A stretch of 64,000 nt of DNA. It comes from Stenotrophomonas sp. 57. GTDB lineage: Bacteria; Pseudomonadota; Gammaproteobacteria; Xanthomonadales; Xanthomonadaceae. How positions within the stretch are numbered: position 1 is the first letter of the stretch; the number at the start of each line of letters is the position of its first letter. The notes under the pieces were generated by a model that searched no databases, was not told the DNA's origin, and saw only the letters and a program-made list of their open reading frames with translations. A program made the position numbers and the translations under genes. This document shows positions 23,869 to 32,600 of this stretch, in pieces. Location: the NCBI RefSeq assembly GCF_030291075.1, contig NZ_CP127407.1:1920001-1984000 (forward strand). The letters run 5' to 3'.

Positions 23869-24771
23869 CTACGCGCGTCGCTGCCGCAATCCAAGCGTCT
23901 CCAGCGCGTCGGCCACAAGCGCCCGATCATTTCCACGCAGCACCTGCAACGGCAACGGCAGACTGTCTTCACCACACAGCCCCAACAGCGCCGCGGCACA
24001 TGCCATGACGCGGATTCCACCAAACCGGTCATACAGCGCCCAGAGCGGCGCAAGCCGCTGGGACAACGCCTGCGCAGCGGCCATCTTGCCGCCAAGCGCT
24101 GCACGGGTGATCTGCAGTGCCACCTCGGGGAACAGTCCGCCCATCACCGAGTACCAGCCGTCGCAGCCTGCGGCCAGCCCGTGAACGGCAGCGGCATCGC
24201 CGCTGATGCCGAGGGTGACATGCGCCGGAATGCAGGCGCGCAGCGCCGATATGCGAGCTGCGGCCTCCGCCGGGTCATCGGGGAGGCGGGGGATCTTGAT
24301 CGAGGCGATGTTGGGCAGGGCGGCGATGCGCCCATGCAGTTCATCGGTGAACCGGAAGCGGGTGGCAACGGGGTTGTCGTAGACGCAGATCGGCGTGCGC
24401 ACCGCTGCGCAGACAGATTCGAAGAGCGTGTAGACCTCATGCTCCTTCAGCAGCTGGTAGGACACGGGCGAGAGCAGCAGGCCATGCGCACCGGCATCTT
24501 CGGCATCCCGTGCCAGCTCAAGCACATCCCGGGTGCGTAGTGCACCGATGCCGGCGATGACCGGCACGCCGCCGGCGTGGGCGAGCGCTTCGCGCAGTAC
24601 GCGCTTGCGTTCGTGCTTCTCCAGATAGGCATAGCTGCCGGTGGAGCCCAGGATGCCCATCGAATCCACGCCCGAACCCGCCAGGCGCTCGACCAGTCCC
24701 GCAAAGGCCCGGAGATCGATGCCGGCTTCAGAGAGGGGAGTGAGGGGAAATGCGCTGAGGCCTTTGAACAT
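23869..24771 (-). CDS. DapA/NanA-family lyase (dihydrodipicolinate synthase-like)
   Basis: A 300-residue class I aldolase-barrel protein. It has the GSTGSYAYL segment (family GTTGE region), the YDNPVATRF segment containing the catalytic-Tyr neighbourhood, and SIKIPR with the Schiff-base Lys. The GTTGE motif is changed to GSTGS and the usual IVGIKE to IASIKIPR, so it is unlikely to be the lysine-pathway DapA and may act on another 2-keto acid. GGGGAGA precedes the ATG at 24771. It is divergent from the acetyltransferase gene. Confidence 0.8.
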   Translation of the reverse strand: MFKGLSAFPLTPLSEAGIDLRAFAGLVERLAGSGVDSMGILGSTGSYAYLEKHERKRVLREALAHAGGVPVIAGIGALRTRDVLELARDAEDAGAHGLLLSPVSYQLLKEHEVYTLFESVCAAVRTPICVYDNPVATRFRFTDELHGRIAALPNIASIKIPRLPDDPAEAAARISALRACIPAHVTLGISGDAAAVHGLAAGCDGWYSVMGGLFPEVALQITRAALGGKMAAAQALSQRLAPLWALYDRFGGIRVMACAAALLGLCGEDSLPLPLQVLRGNDRALVADALETLGLRQRRA

Positions 24772-24902
24772 GGGATCTCCCCGGCGAGGATGAGAGGGGC
24801 GCTGCCAGGCGGCGGCAGCCGGATGTCCGGAATTTTTTATTGTCCTATGACAAATATCAAGTGCCACCGGGCAGCGTGCAGGTCCGGCAGGAATCGCGCA
24901 CC

Positions 24903-25376
24903 ATGCGTGTCATGGAACCGAATTTTCGTCCTGTCCAGCCTTTGCATTACGCCACCATCGCCGGTTGGCTCGATTCGGCAGCGGCCACCCAGCGTTGGGC
25001 AGGGCCCGGCGTGCCCTTTCCCTTGCCACCGCCGCGGTTCGCGCAGGCGCTTGAACTTGAGGCGCGCCCCGGCTGGGTGCTGCTGGGCGAGCGCGATGAT
25101 TGCCTGGGCTTTGGCCAGAACTGGCTGACCGACGCCGGCACCGCGCACCTGGGCCGCATCCTTGTTTCACCGTTGATGCGCGGGCGTGGCCTGGGGCGCT
25201 CGCTCATGCAGGCGCTGGGCGCCGAGGCCCTGCGATCGCCGGGCGTGCGGCGGCTGACCCTGCGCGTCTATTGTGACAACGCCCCCGCGCTCACCCTCTA
25301 TCGCGATCTCGGTTTCCAGCCGGTGGAGGCCACCTCCACGCCGGACCTGCTGTTCATGCAGCGCGCTGACGGCTGA
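24903..25376 (+). CDS. GNAT-family N-acetyltransferase
   Basis: A 157-residue GNAT protein. The acetyl-CoA loop is VSPLMRGRGLGRSLMQAL (V-x-P-x-x-R-G-x-G-x-G/A pattern), with LTLRVYCDNAPALTLYRDLGFQPVE as motif B. The substrate is unknown. The start at 24903 is supported by AGGA about 10 nt upstream and by the usual family N-terminal length; an in-frame TTG at 24840 and an ATG at 24912 are alternatives. It shares the 131-bp gap with the divergent DapA-family gene. Confidence 0.8.
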   Translation: MRVMEPNFRPVQPLHYATIAGWLDSAAATQRWAGPGVPFPLPPPRFAQALELEARPGWVLLGERDDCLGFGQNWLTDAGTAHLGRILVSPLMRGRGLGRSLMQALGAEALRSPGVRRLTLRVYCDNAPALTLYRDLGFQPVEATSTPDLLFMQRADG

Positions 25377-25424
25377 ATCGGCCCATGGACCGCATTCCCC
25401 AGCTTCTTGTATCAGGACGAATCC

Positions 25425-26056
25425 ATGCGCCTGGAGGTCAGCACGCTGGCTGAAGGGTTGGGTGTTCCGCTGTCGTTCGGACACGTGTAGCTGGCGGTGC
25501 TGGTGTGCGTGTCCGGGCGTGCGCGCCTGGCATTGAATTTCCGTGAGGTCGCGGTGCGGCGGCACGATGTGCTGGTCCTGGCAGAGGACACCTTGGCGCT
25601 GCTGCGGCAGCGCTCCCGTGGGTTCCTGGCACTGATCTGCCTGATGCCGAAGGCGCTGGCGTCGGAGGTGGCCTTCGTACTGCCGAATGCACTGTTCAAA
25701 TTCCTGCACGCGCATCCGCATTGCGTGCCGTCGCCGTTGGATGTGCCGTTGTTGCCGAGGCTCTGTGCATCTCCCCGTTTTACCTTTCACAGGTCACGCG
25801 CGAGTGCTTCGGTGAGACGCCGAACGCGTTGATCGACCGTCGGGTGGTGCTGGAGCTCAAGGCACTGCTGAGCTATAGCGAGCTGCCGATCGGTCGTATT
25901 GCCGAGCGCCTGTGCTTCGAGGATGCGTCCTACCTGTGCCGCTACTTCCGGCGGCATACCGGGCAGTCACTGACCGGGTACCGCTGTGCGGGGCAGGGCG
26001 GCATCAATGCCGCACAGACAACGGCGCTGGAGCTTAAGCGAGCAGTTCCTCGCTGA
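25425..26056 (+). pseudogene. AraC-family regulator, broken by a stop and a frameshift
   Basis: Reading from the ATG at 25425 gives MRLEVSTLAEGLGVPLSFGH, a TAG at 25488-25490, then an open cupin-like region (LALNFREVAVRRHDVLVLAE) to about 25740. The reading frame then shifts and continues as an AraC DNA-binding domain: VVAEALCISPFYLSQVTREC and ELPIGRIAERLCFEDASYLC, ending at 26056. Both helix-turn-helix units are recognisable, so an AraC gene has decayed here. A sequencing error could explain one lesion but hardly both. Confidence 0.7.
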
Positions 26057-26226
26057 CGCCACCGAGCGCGCGCTTGACCACGCTTCCGCCAGGCAATGGG
26101 CGCGCCGAATTTGCATGGCGACTTGCCGGAAAGGGCGATGCGACTGCCGGAACCGTGCACGGGCCGCCCGTGCCCGGTTGCTACAACTGTGGTCAAGCAA
26201 CAGGCGCCAGAGTTGGCAAACATTAA

Positions 26227-26273
26227 TGTGATGCAGGTCACACATTTGTCTGAAATGTGTTAACTTGGTCACA
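26227..26273. promoter_or_regulatory. Two CRP/Clp-type boxes upstream of the giant surface gene
   Basis: Box 1 at 26227-26242 reads TGTGATGCAGGTCACA, a perfect TGTGA-N6-TCACA palindrome. Box 2 at 26258-26273 reads TGTTAACTTGGTCACA, one mismatch from consensus. Their centres are 31 bp apart, about three helical turns. In Xanthomonadaceae such sites are bound by Clp, whose binding is antagonised by cyclic di-GMP. The boxes are 154-200 bp before the start codon; the rest of the 370-bp gap (26057-26426) shows no gene, only a possible 8-codon mini-ORF at 26385-26411. Confidence 0.65.
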
Positions 26274-26426
26274 GATGTGTGTGCCCAACCAGCCGGGTGC
26301 AGGGACCAAGGCAGGTGCCACGGAGCCGGCAGAACACGTAGTTGCGTGCGCCGCCGGTGCCGGGATTTCGTCCCAGGACACCCAAATGAACTTCGGCCCC
26401 TCTGCGGGCTGAGCGGGGGAATCAAC

Positions 26427-29400
26427 ATGTGGCAGTCGACGACGTCGCGCATCCGCGCGGGCGGTGGATGCGTTCATTCCGGAAAAAACCTTCAGTACCT
26501 GCAGCTGCGCCGCTGGATGGCGAGCAGTCTGTTGCTGCTGTTGGCGATGCTGGTGCCTTCGATGGCCTGCGCTGCGGCCTATGCCACTGGTGGTAGTAGC
26601 CCGTATCGCAACACGGTGCTGTGGTTGACCTGGGGTGGCGGCGCCAATGGCGTGAACAACGTCGTGCTCAACGATGGCGCGACGTCGTCCATCGACATGC
26701 CGGTCGCCGCCGGGGTGAACCTGCGCGTCGATTGCCGTCTGAACACGGCCGAGACCAATGTGCTGCGCAGCTATCGCCCCGGCAGCTTCGGCGGCGACAG
26801 CCTTGACGACCTGTACAACATCGGCGGCACCGGCACCAGCAACCAGCTGATCGCCGGCATCGCGCGTGCCAGTGGCACTTCCAGCTTCAGCATCACCTGC
26901 ACGTCGACCTTGGGCGGTGCGCCGTACCGCCTGCGCGGCGTGGTGATGGCCGACGCCGAATCGATCAACAACAGCGGCGAATTCGTCGAGGCCAGTGCGC
27001 AGGGCACCTGGAACGTGGTCGAGGTCCGCAAGAACCTGGCCAATGCCACGCCCTATCTGGTGAACAAGTCGACCAGTGGTGCCAACCAGGTGATCCGCTT
27101 CGGTCCGGGCAACGACGACAACACGGCGGCGGTCACCTTCCTCAGTTTCGACAACGCCGCACACGCGCCGGGCAACCTGGCGGTGAACATGGGCTTCTCG
27201 ATGCGCGGCGGCGGCACCACGGCCATCGCCATTGGCCTGCTGGTGCCGTATGCCGACTTCGGTGACGCCCCGCAGAGCTACGGCGATGCGATGCACGTGG
27301 TGGACGACCTGCAGTTCCGCTCCGACGGCATTCCGCAGAACGCCAGCAACTTCAACATCAACACCGCCGGCTACACGCCCGGTGGCCTGGCGCCGCCGCT
27401 GACCGACTTCCTCGGCAGCCTGGGCCCGGACACCGAACAGCGCAGCACCTACAGCGCCGATGCACTGGGCGACGACAACTCGCCGGTAGCGGGTAGCCGC
27501 GAGGAAGACGGGTGGCCGAGCAACTACCGGTTGACCGTGATGCAGGCCGGTACCGTGATCAACCAGCCGGTGGCCTGCGTTGGCAATGGCAGCGTGGCCG
27601 GCTGGATCGACTTCAACCGCAATGGCCAGTTCGATGCCAACGAGCGCAGCAACACCGCGCTGTGCAGCGGTAGCCAGGCCAACCTGAGCTGGACCGTGCC
27701 GGCCGCGGTCAGCGCCGGCACCAGCTACGTGCGCCTGCGTTACGCCACCAACGCCACGCAGATCCAGAACCCGACCGGCGTGGCCGATGATGGCGAAGTG
27801 GAAGACCACCGGGTCATCATCACCGCGCCGTCGCTGAAGGTGGTGAAGGGCAACAACGCGACGGGTGGCGTCTGGAACTATGGCCAGGCAGGCACCAACT
27901 ATACCCTGACCGTCAGCAACACCACCGATGTGCCGACGGGCAATCCGCCGAACGTGCCGGCGGGTGTGATCACGGTTCGTGACCAGCTGCCGGCCGGGAT
28001 CGTGCCGAACTGGACGGGTGTCCATGTGAGCGGCAGCTGGAGCTGTACGGCCAGTGGCCAGGACGTGACCTGCACCAGCAGCCAGGTGCTGGCCGCAGCC
28101 GGCAGCGCCGGCTCCAGCTCGGCCTTCACATTGCCGGTGACGGTCACCGCTGCTGCTACCGGCGTGCTGACCAACCATGCCGGCGTGGGCGGCGGCTACG
28201 ATCCCTTCAACAACGGCAATCCGCCGGTACCCGGCAGCAGCTGCACCGACGTTGACCACTGCACGCGCAGCGATGTGACCGTGCCGGTGACACGGGTGAG
28301 CTATGCCAAGCGCTCGAACACCACCGGCCCGGTCGCTGTGGGCGCGACCGTCAGCTACACGGTGGATGTCACCGTGGCCGACGGCAATACCCGCGATGTG
28401 CTGACCCTGACCGACACCCTGGGCACCGGCCTGGATTTCGCCAGCGTCAACAGCCCGGGTGCGTTCACCTGCAATGCGGCCAATCCGTTGGTGTGCACGC
28501 TGCCGGCAGGCACCGTGCCCGGCACCTACAGCCTGAGCTACACGGCCACCGTGAATGCCCAGGCCAGTGGCCAGGTGGTCAACACCGTGGTCGGCACCGG
28601 TACCGATACGCCCACCTGCAGCAGCAACTGCACCACCACCACGCCGGTGGCGGTACCGCGCATCTCGGTGTCCAAGGCCAGCAGCACCGCCGGCCCGGTT
28701 GCCATCGGTGACAGCGTCGCCTACACCGTCACCGTGCTGGTGGCCGACTCGCGCACCACGGCGGTCACCACCCTCACCGATACGCTGGGCACCGGCCTGG
28801 ACTTCGGCAGCGTCACCAGCGCCGGCAGCTTCAGCTGCGTGCCGGGCAATCCGCTGGTCTGCACGCTGCCGGCCGGCACGGTGCCGGGCAGCTATGCGTT
28901 CTCGTACACCGGCGTGGTCAACGCGCAGGCCAGTGGCCAGGTGCGCAACGCGGTGGTGCCCAGCGGCACCGACAACCCGTCCTGCGTGGGTGCGTGCGAT
29001 ACCACCACGCCGATGGCCGCCGCGCAGGTGGTCTATGCCAAGCAGGCGTCCACCGGTGGACCGGTACGGGTGGGTGACCGCATCGACTACACCCTGACTG
29101 CAACCGTGACGCGTGCGCGCACCAGTGCCGTGGTCACCCTGACCGATACGCTGGGCAGCGGTCTCGACTTCGCGGGTGTCAGCAGCGCGGGCGTCTTTAC
29201 CTGCAACGCCGCCAATCCTCTGGTGTGCACGCTGCCGGCCGGCACCTTGCCGGGTACCTACAGCCTGACCTATGGCGCCACCGTCAACGCGCAGGCCAGC
29301 GGCAGCGTGCGCAACGCCGTGCTCGGCAGCGGCACCGACAATCCGTCGTGCAGCGTGAACTGTGACACCACCACCCCGGTGGCGACGCCGGGCGTAAGCT

Positions 29401-32400
29401 ACGCCAAGTCGGTGAACAGCACCGGCCCGGTTGCGGTGGGTGATCGCCTGACCTACACCCTGACCACGGTGGTGACCAACTCGCGCACCACCGATGTGGT
29501 CACCCTGACCGATACCCTGGGTACCGGCCTCGACTTCGGCGCGGTGACCAGTGCGGGTGCCTACACCTGCAATGCGGCCAATCCGCTGGTGTGCACCCTG
29601 CCGGCGGGAACCGTGCCGGGCAGCTACAGCCTGACCTACACCGCCGTGGTGAATGCACAGGCCACCGGCCAGGTCACCAACGCCGTGCTCGGCAGCGGTG
29701 GTGACAACCCGTCGTGTACCGCCAACTGCGGTACCAGCACGCCGGTGACCGGCAGCGCGATCGACTACCGCAAGACCTCGGCCGCAGCCGGTTCGGTGAA
29801 GGTGGGTGACAGCATCGCCTACACACTGACCGCGGTGGTCAGCAACTCGCGCACCACGACGGTGTTCACCCTCACCGATACGATGGGCCCCGGCCTGGAC
29901 TTCGGTGCGGTGACCGCCAGCCAGGGCTTTGCCTGCAATGCCGCCAATCCGCTGGTGTGCACGCTGCCGGTCGGCACGGTACCGGGCACCTACACGGTGG
30001 AGTACACCGCGCGGGTGAACGCGCAGGCCAAGGGCAGCGTCAGCAATGCCGTGCTCGGCAGTGGCACCGGCATCAATACCTGCTCCAGCAACTGCGGCAC
30101 CACCACGCCGGTGCTGTCGGCGGTGGTGACATACCGCAAGCAGTCGACCACCGTCGCTCCGGTGGGCGTGGGCGATGCCGTGGACTACAGCGTCGAAGTG
30201 ACGGTCGCCAACTCGCAGACCCTCGATACGCTGACCCTGACCGATACCCTGGGCACCGGCCTGGACCTGCAGTCGGTCACCCAACCGGGGTCGTTCACCT
30301 GCAATGCCAGCAATCCGCTGGTCTGCACGCTGCCGGCTGGTACTGCGCCGGGCACCTATACGCTGGGCTACCGCGCGCTGGTCAATGCCCAGGCCAGCGG
30401 CAGCGTGCGCAATGCCGTACTCGGCACCGGCGGTGACACGCCCACCTGCAGCGGTGCCTGCAGCACCGAGCACGCGCTGGCCGAACCGCGCGTGGTGCTG
30501 GAGAAGCAGTCCGGACCTGCCAACGGCACCGAAGTGCGACCGGGCGACCGCCTGCGTTATACGCTGGTGGCCACGGTCGAGCGGGCGGCGCTGCGCCAGC
30601 CGCTGCAGCTGGTTGATACGCCGGACGCCGGGTTGAGCATCGAAAGCCTGCCGGCCGGATGCGTCCAGCGGGGGCCCGACATCGTCTGCACGGTGCCGAC
30701 GGGTACCTCGATCGGTCGCCACGAATTTGTCTACCAGGCCGTGGTCAATCAGGAGGCCCGCACCGAGGTGCTGAACCGCTTGCGCGGACAATATCCGGAT
30801 GGCTCGCCGCCGCCGGACTGCACGACCTGCGAGACGCGCCACAAGGTGGTGTCCGACTTCGCCCTGCGCATCACCAAGACCGCCAGCCCGCGCCGGGTGA
30901 AGGTGGGCGACCTGGTGCGCTACCAGCTGGTGGTCGAGAACGTGGGCGGCAGCCATTGGCGTGATGGCGTGGTGGTCGACACCCCGCCGCCGGGCTTCGG
31001 CTATGTCGATGGCTCGATGCGCGTGGCCGATGATGACGGTGCGTTCTCGCTGGCCAGCAGCCAGGTACCGCTGCGCATCGGTGCGGTGGACATTGCCGTG
31101 GGCCGCAGCGCGACCATCACCTACCTGTTGCGGGTGGGCGCCGGCGTGCGCGCGGGCAACCACGTGAACCAGGCCGTGGCCACGGCTGACGATGGCACGC
31201 CGCTGTCGAACATCGCCACCGCCGAGGTGGCCATGGATGCCGATCCGTTGCTGGAAGACAGCCTGGTGTTCGGCACCGTGTTCGATGACCGCGACGGTGA
31301 TGGCTGGCAGGACAGTGCCGAGCTGAGCGGCGTGCGTGTGCAGGGCGGGTTCGCTGCTGCGGCCTACGTGCCGGGTTCGACCACGCTGGATCGCGGCGAA
31401 GGTCCGCAGCCGCTGGCCGATGCCAGCGCGCCGCTGCTGCACGGGGTGCAGATTGGCGTGGTGCAGGGTCGCGCGTCGACGTCCGACACCGCCGAGGCCC
31501 ATCAGGTAGTGCTGCGCCAGCGCCTGCGCGAACTGTCCTTCAACGATGACTTCGTGCTGGAAAGCGCTCAGGGCCATCGCCTGCGGATGGACGCACAGGG
31601 CGCCACGCGCGTGGAACGCAGCGGTGACGCCGGCAAGGGCCTGACCGCGGCCGAGCCGACCGTGCGCCGCGAGATCGTCCGTGTCGCCGAGGGTTACGAA
31701 GTGGCTTATGTGATCGGCAACGAAGGCATCCAGGAGCAGGGCATCCCCGGTGTGCGTCTGGCCACGGTGGAAGGCCTGCTGGTGGAGACTGATCCGTTCG
31801 GGCGCTACCACCTGGCTGACGTGCACGGAGGTGACGCGCGCCTGGGCCGCAACTTCATCATCAAGCTGGACCCGGCCACGCTGCCGGCCGGTGCTGAACT
31901 GACCACCGAGAATCCGCTGCTGCGGCGGGTGACGCAGGGCGTGCCGACCCGCTTCAGCTTCGGCGTGCGCTTGCCGCCGTCGCCGCAGGCCGCCGCCGAG
32001 CGCATGGAGATCGCGTTGGGCGAGGTGCTGTTCGCACCGGGCAGCAGCGAGCTGCAAGCCAACTATCGCCCGGTGCTGAAGAAGATGGCCGAGGTGGTCG
32101 ACCGCTACCAGGGCGGCGACGTGGTGATCGCTGCCAATGGCGAAAGCCAGGCACTGGCCTTTGCCCGCGCCGCAGCGGTACGTGATGCATTGCAGGCCGA
32201 GGTGGCCGAGAGCGCACGCGCCGGCCTGACCGTGCAGCTGCGCACCGACGTGCGTGATCCGCACTCGCTGCTGGCCGGTGTGGATGCCGGTGGCGCGCTG
32301 CTGGGCAACGTGCTGTTCGACACCGACAAGGCCACCGTACGCGAGGAGTTCAAGCCGTTGCTGGCCGCCATCGCCGTCCGCCTTGAAGCGCTGGGCGGTG

Positions 32401-32600
32401 GCCAGGTCAGCTTGGTCGGTCATACCGATGTGCGCGGCAGCCATGCCTACAACCAGGCGCTGGGCCTGCGCCGTGCCAACGCCGTGTTCGAGGCGCTGCG
32501 CAGCCAGCTCAGCCCCGCCGTGCAGCAGCGCCTGCGCGTCCGCAACGAGGAGAGCGCCGCCACCCGTGCGGCTGCCCGCCAACAGGAGGCACGCCGATGA
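26427..32600 (+). CDS. Giant CshA/GEVED/DUF11-repeat surface protein with C-terminal OmpA-like domains
   Basis: A 2057-residue exported protein. A long N-region precedes a signal helix (MASSLLLLLAMLVPSMACA, residues 31-49). Then come a CshA-like domain (about 50-275, ending LLVPYADFGDAPQSYGD), a GEVED domain (about 275-470, with DFNRNGQFDANE and DDGEVEDH), a DUF11 domain (about 472-622), seven 122-residue repeats (624-1477), another canonical DUF11 domain, an SdrD-B-like segment (FGTVFDDRDGDGWQDSAEL) and two OmpA-like modules. The last, VLFDTDKATVREEF ... GHTDVRG, has the Asp and Arg that bind peptidoglycan. It is predicted to be anchored in the cell wall and extended outward as an adhesin or scaffold. 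The start has GGGGGA upstream. It overlaps the barrel gene by 4 nt. Confidence 0.85.
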   Translation: MWQSTTSRIRAGGGCVHSGKNLQYLQLRRWMASSLLLLLAMLVPSMACAAAYATGGSSPYRNTVLWLTWGGGANGVNNVVLNDGATSSIDMPVAAGVNLRVDCRLNTAETNVLRSYRPGSFGGDSLDDLYNIGGTGTSNQLIAGIARASGTSSFSITCTSTLGGAPYRLRGVVMADAESINNSGEFVEASAQGTWNVVEVRKNLANATPYLVNKSTSGANQVIRFGPGNDDNTAAVTFLSFDNAAHAPGNLAVNMGFSMRGGGTTAIAIGLLVPYADFGDAPQSYGDAMHVVDDLQFRSDGIPQNASNFNINTAGYTPGGLAPPLTDFLGSLGPDTEQRSTYSADALGDDNSPVAGSREEDGWPSNYRLTVMQAGTVINQPVACVGNGSVAGWIDFNRNGQFDANERSNTALCSGSQANLSWTVPAAVSAGTSYVRLRYATNATQIQNPTGVADDGEVEDHRVIITAPSLKVVKGNNATGGVWNYGQAGTNYTLTVSNTTDVPTGNPPNVPAGVITVRDQLPAGIVPNWTGVHVSGSWSCTASGQDVTCTSSQVLAAAGSAGSSSAFTLPVTVTAAATGVLTNHAGVGGGYDPFNNGNPPVPGSSCTDVDHCTRSDVTVPVTRVSYAKRSNTTGPVAVGATVSYTVDVTVADGNTRDVLTLTDTLGTGLDFASVNSPGAFTCNAANPLVCTLPAGTVPGTYSLSYTATVNAQASGQVVNTVVGTGTDTPTCSSNCTTTTPVAVPRISVSKASSTAGPVAIGDSVAYTVTVLVADSRTTAVTTLTDTLGTGLDFGSVTSAGSFSCVPGNPLVCTLPAGTVPGSYAFSYTGVVNAQASGQVRNAVVPSGTDNPSCVGACDTTTPMAAAQVVYAKQASTGGPVRVGDRIDYTLTATVTRARTSAVVTLTDTLGSGLDFAGVSSAGVFTCNAANPLVCTLPAGTLPGTYSLTYGATVNAQASGSVRNAVLGSGTDNPSCSVNCDTTTPVATPGVSYAKSVNSTGPVAVGDRLTYTLTTVVTNSRTTDVVTLTDTLGTGLDFGAVTSAGAYTCNAANPLVCTLPAGTVPGSYSLTYTAVVNAQATGQVTNAVLGSGGDNPSCTANCGTSTPVTGSAIDYRKTSAAAGSVKVGDSIAYTLTAVVSNSRTTTVFTLTDTMGPGLDFGAVTASQGFACNAANPLVCTLPVGTVPGTYTVEYTARVNAQAKGSVSNAVLGSGTGINTCSSNCGTTTPVLSAVVTYRKQSTTVAPVGVGDAVDYSVEVTVANSQTLDTLTLTDTLGTGLDLQSVTQPGSFTCNASNPLVCTLPAGTAPGTYTLGYRALVNAQASGSVRNAVLGTGGDTPTCSGACSTEHALAEPRVVLEKQSGPANGTEVRPGDRLRYTLVATVERAALRQPLQLVDTPDAGLSIESLPAGCVQRGPDIVCTVPTGTSIGRHEFVYQAVVNQEARTEVLNRLRGQYPDGSPPPDCTTCETRHKVVSDFALRITKTASPRRVKVGDLVRYQLVVENVGGSHWRDGVVVDTPPPGFGYVDGSMRVADDDGAFSLASSQVPLRIGAVDIAVGRSATITYLLRVGAGVRAGNHVNQAVATADDGTPLSNIATAEVAMDADPLLEDSLVFGTVFDDRDGDGWQDSAELSGVRVQGGFAAAAYVPGSTTLDRGEGPQPLADASAPLLHGVQIGVVQGRASTSDTAEAHQVVLRQRLRELSFNDDFVLESAQGHRLRMDAQGATRVERSGDAGKGLTAAEPTVRREIVRVAEGYEVAYVIGNEGIQEQGIPGVRLATVEGLLVETDPFGRYHLADVHGGDARLGRNFIIKLDPATLPAGAELTTENPLLRRVTQGVPTRFSFGVRLPPSPQAAAERMEIALGEVLFAPGSSELQANYRPVLKKMAEVVDRYQGGDVVIAANGESQALAFARAAAVRDALQAEVAESARAGLTVQLRTDVRDPHSLLAGVDAGGALLGNVLFDTDKATVREEFKPLLAAIAVRLEALGGGQVSLVGHTDVRGSHAYNQALGLRRANAVFEALRSQLSPAVQQRLRVRNEESAATRAAARQQEARR
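28296..30857 (+). repeat. Seven tandem 366-bp repeats encoding DUF11-like domains
   Basis: Units begin at nucleotides 28296, 28662, 29028, 29394, 29760, 30126 and 30492, a constant 366-bp step (122 codons). Each encodes a V-x-Y-x-K start, then VGD-x3-YT, TLTDTLGTGLDF, C-N-AANPLVCTLPAGT and VNAQASG, with three or four conserved cysteines. Units 1-6 are very similar in DNA; unit 7 is diverged. Confidence 0.9.

Noticed and set aside
23869..24771. Housekeeping dapA
   Set aside because: The GTTGE and IVGIKE signatures are altered (GSTGS and IASIKIPR), and the gene stands alone away from lysine or lipoprotein genes that usually flank dapA.
26238..32582. A 2114-codon open frame on the minus strand antisense to the giant surface protein
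   Set aside because: It is rich in His, Ala, Gly and Arg with no domain pattern and mirrors the codon bias of the plus-strand repeats in this high-GC DNA. The sense frame has a signal peptide, known domains and a coupled downstream gene.
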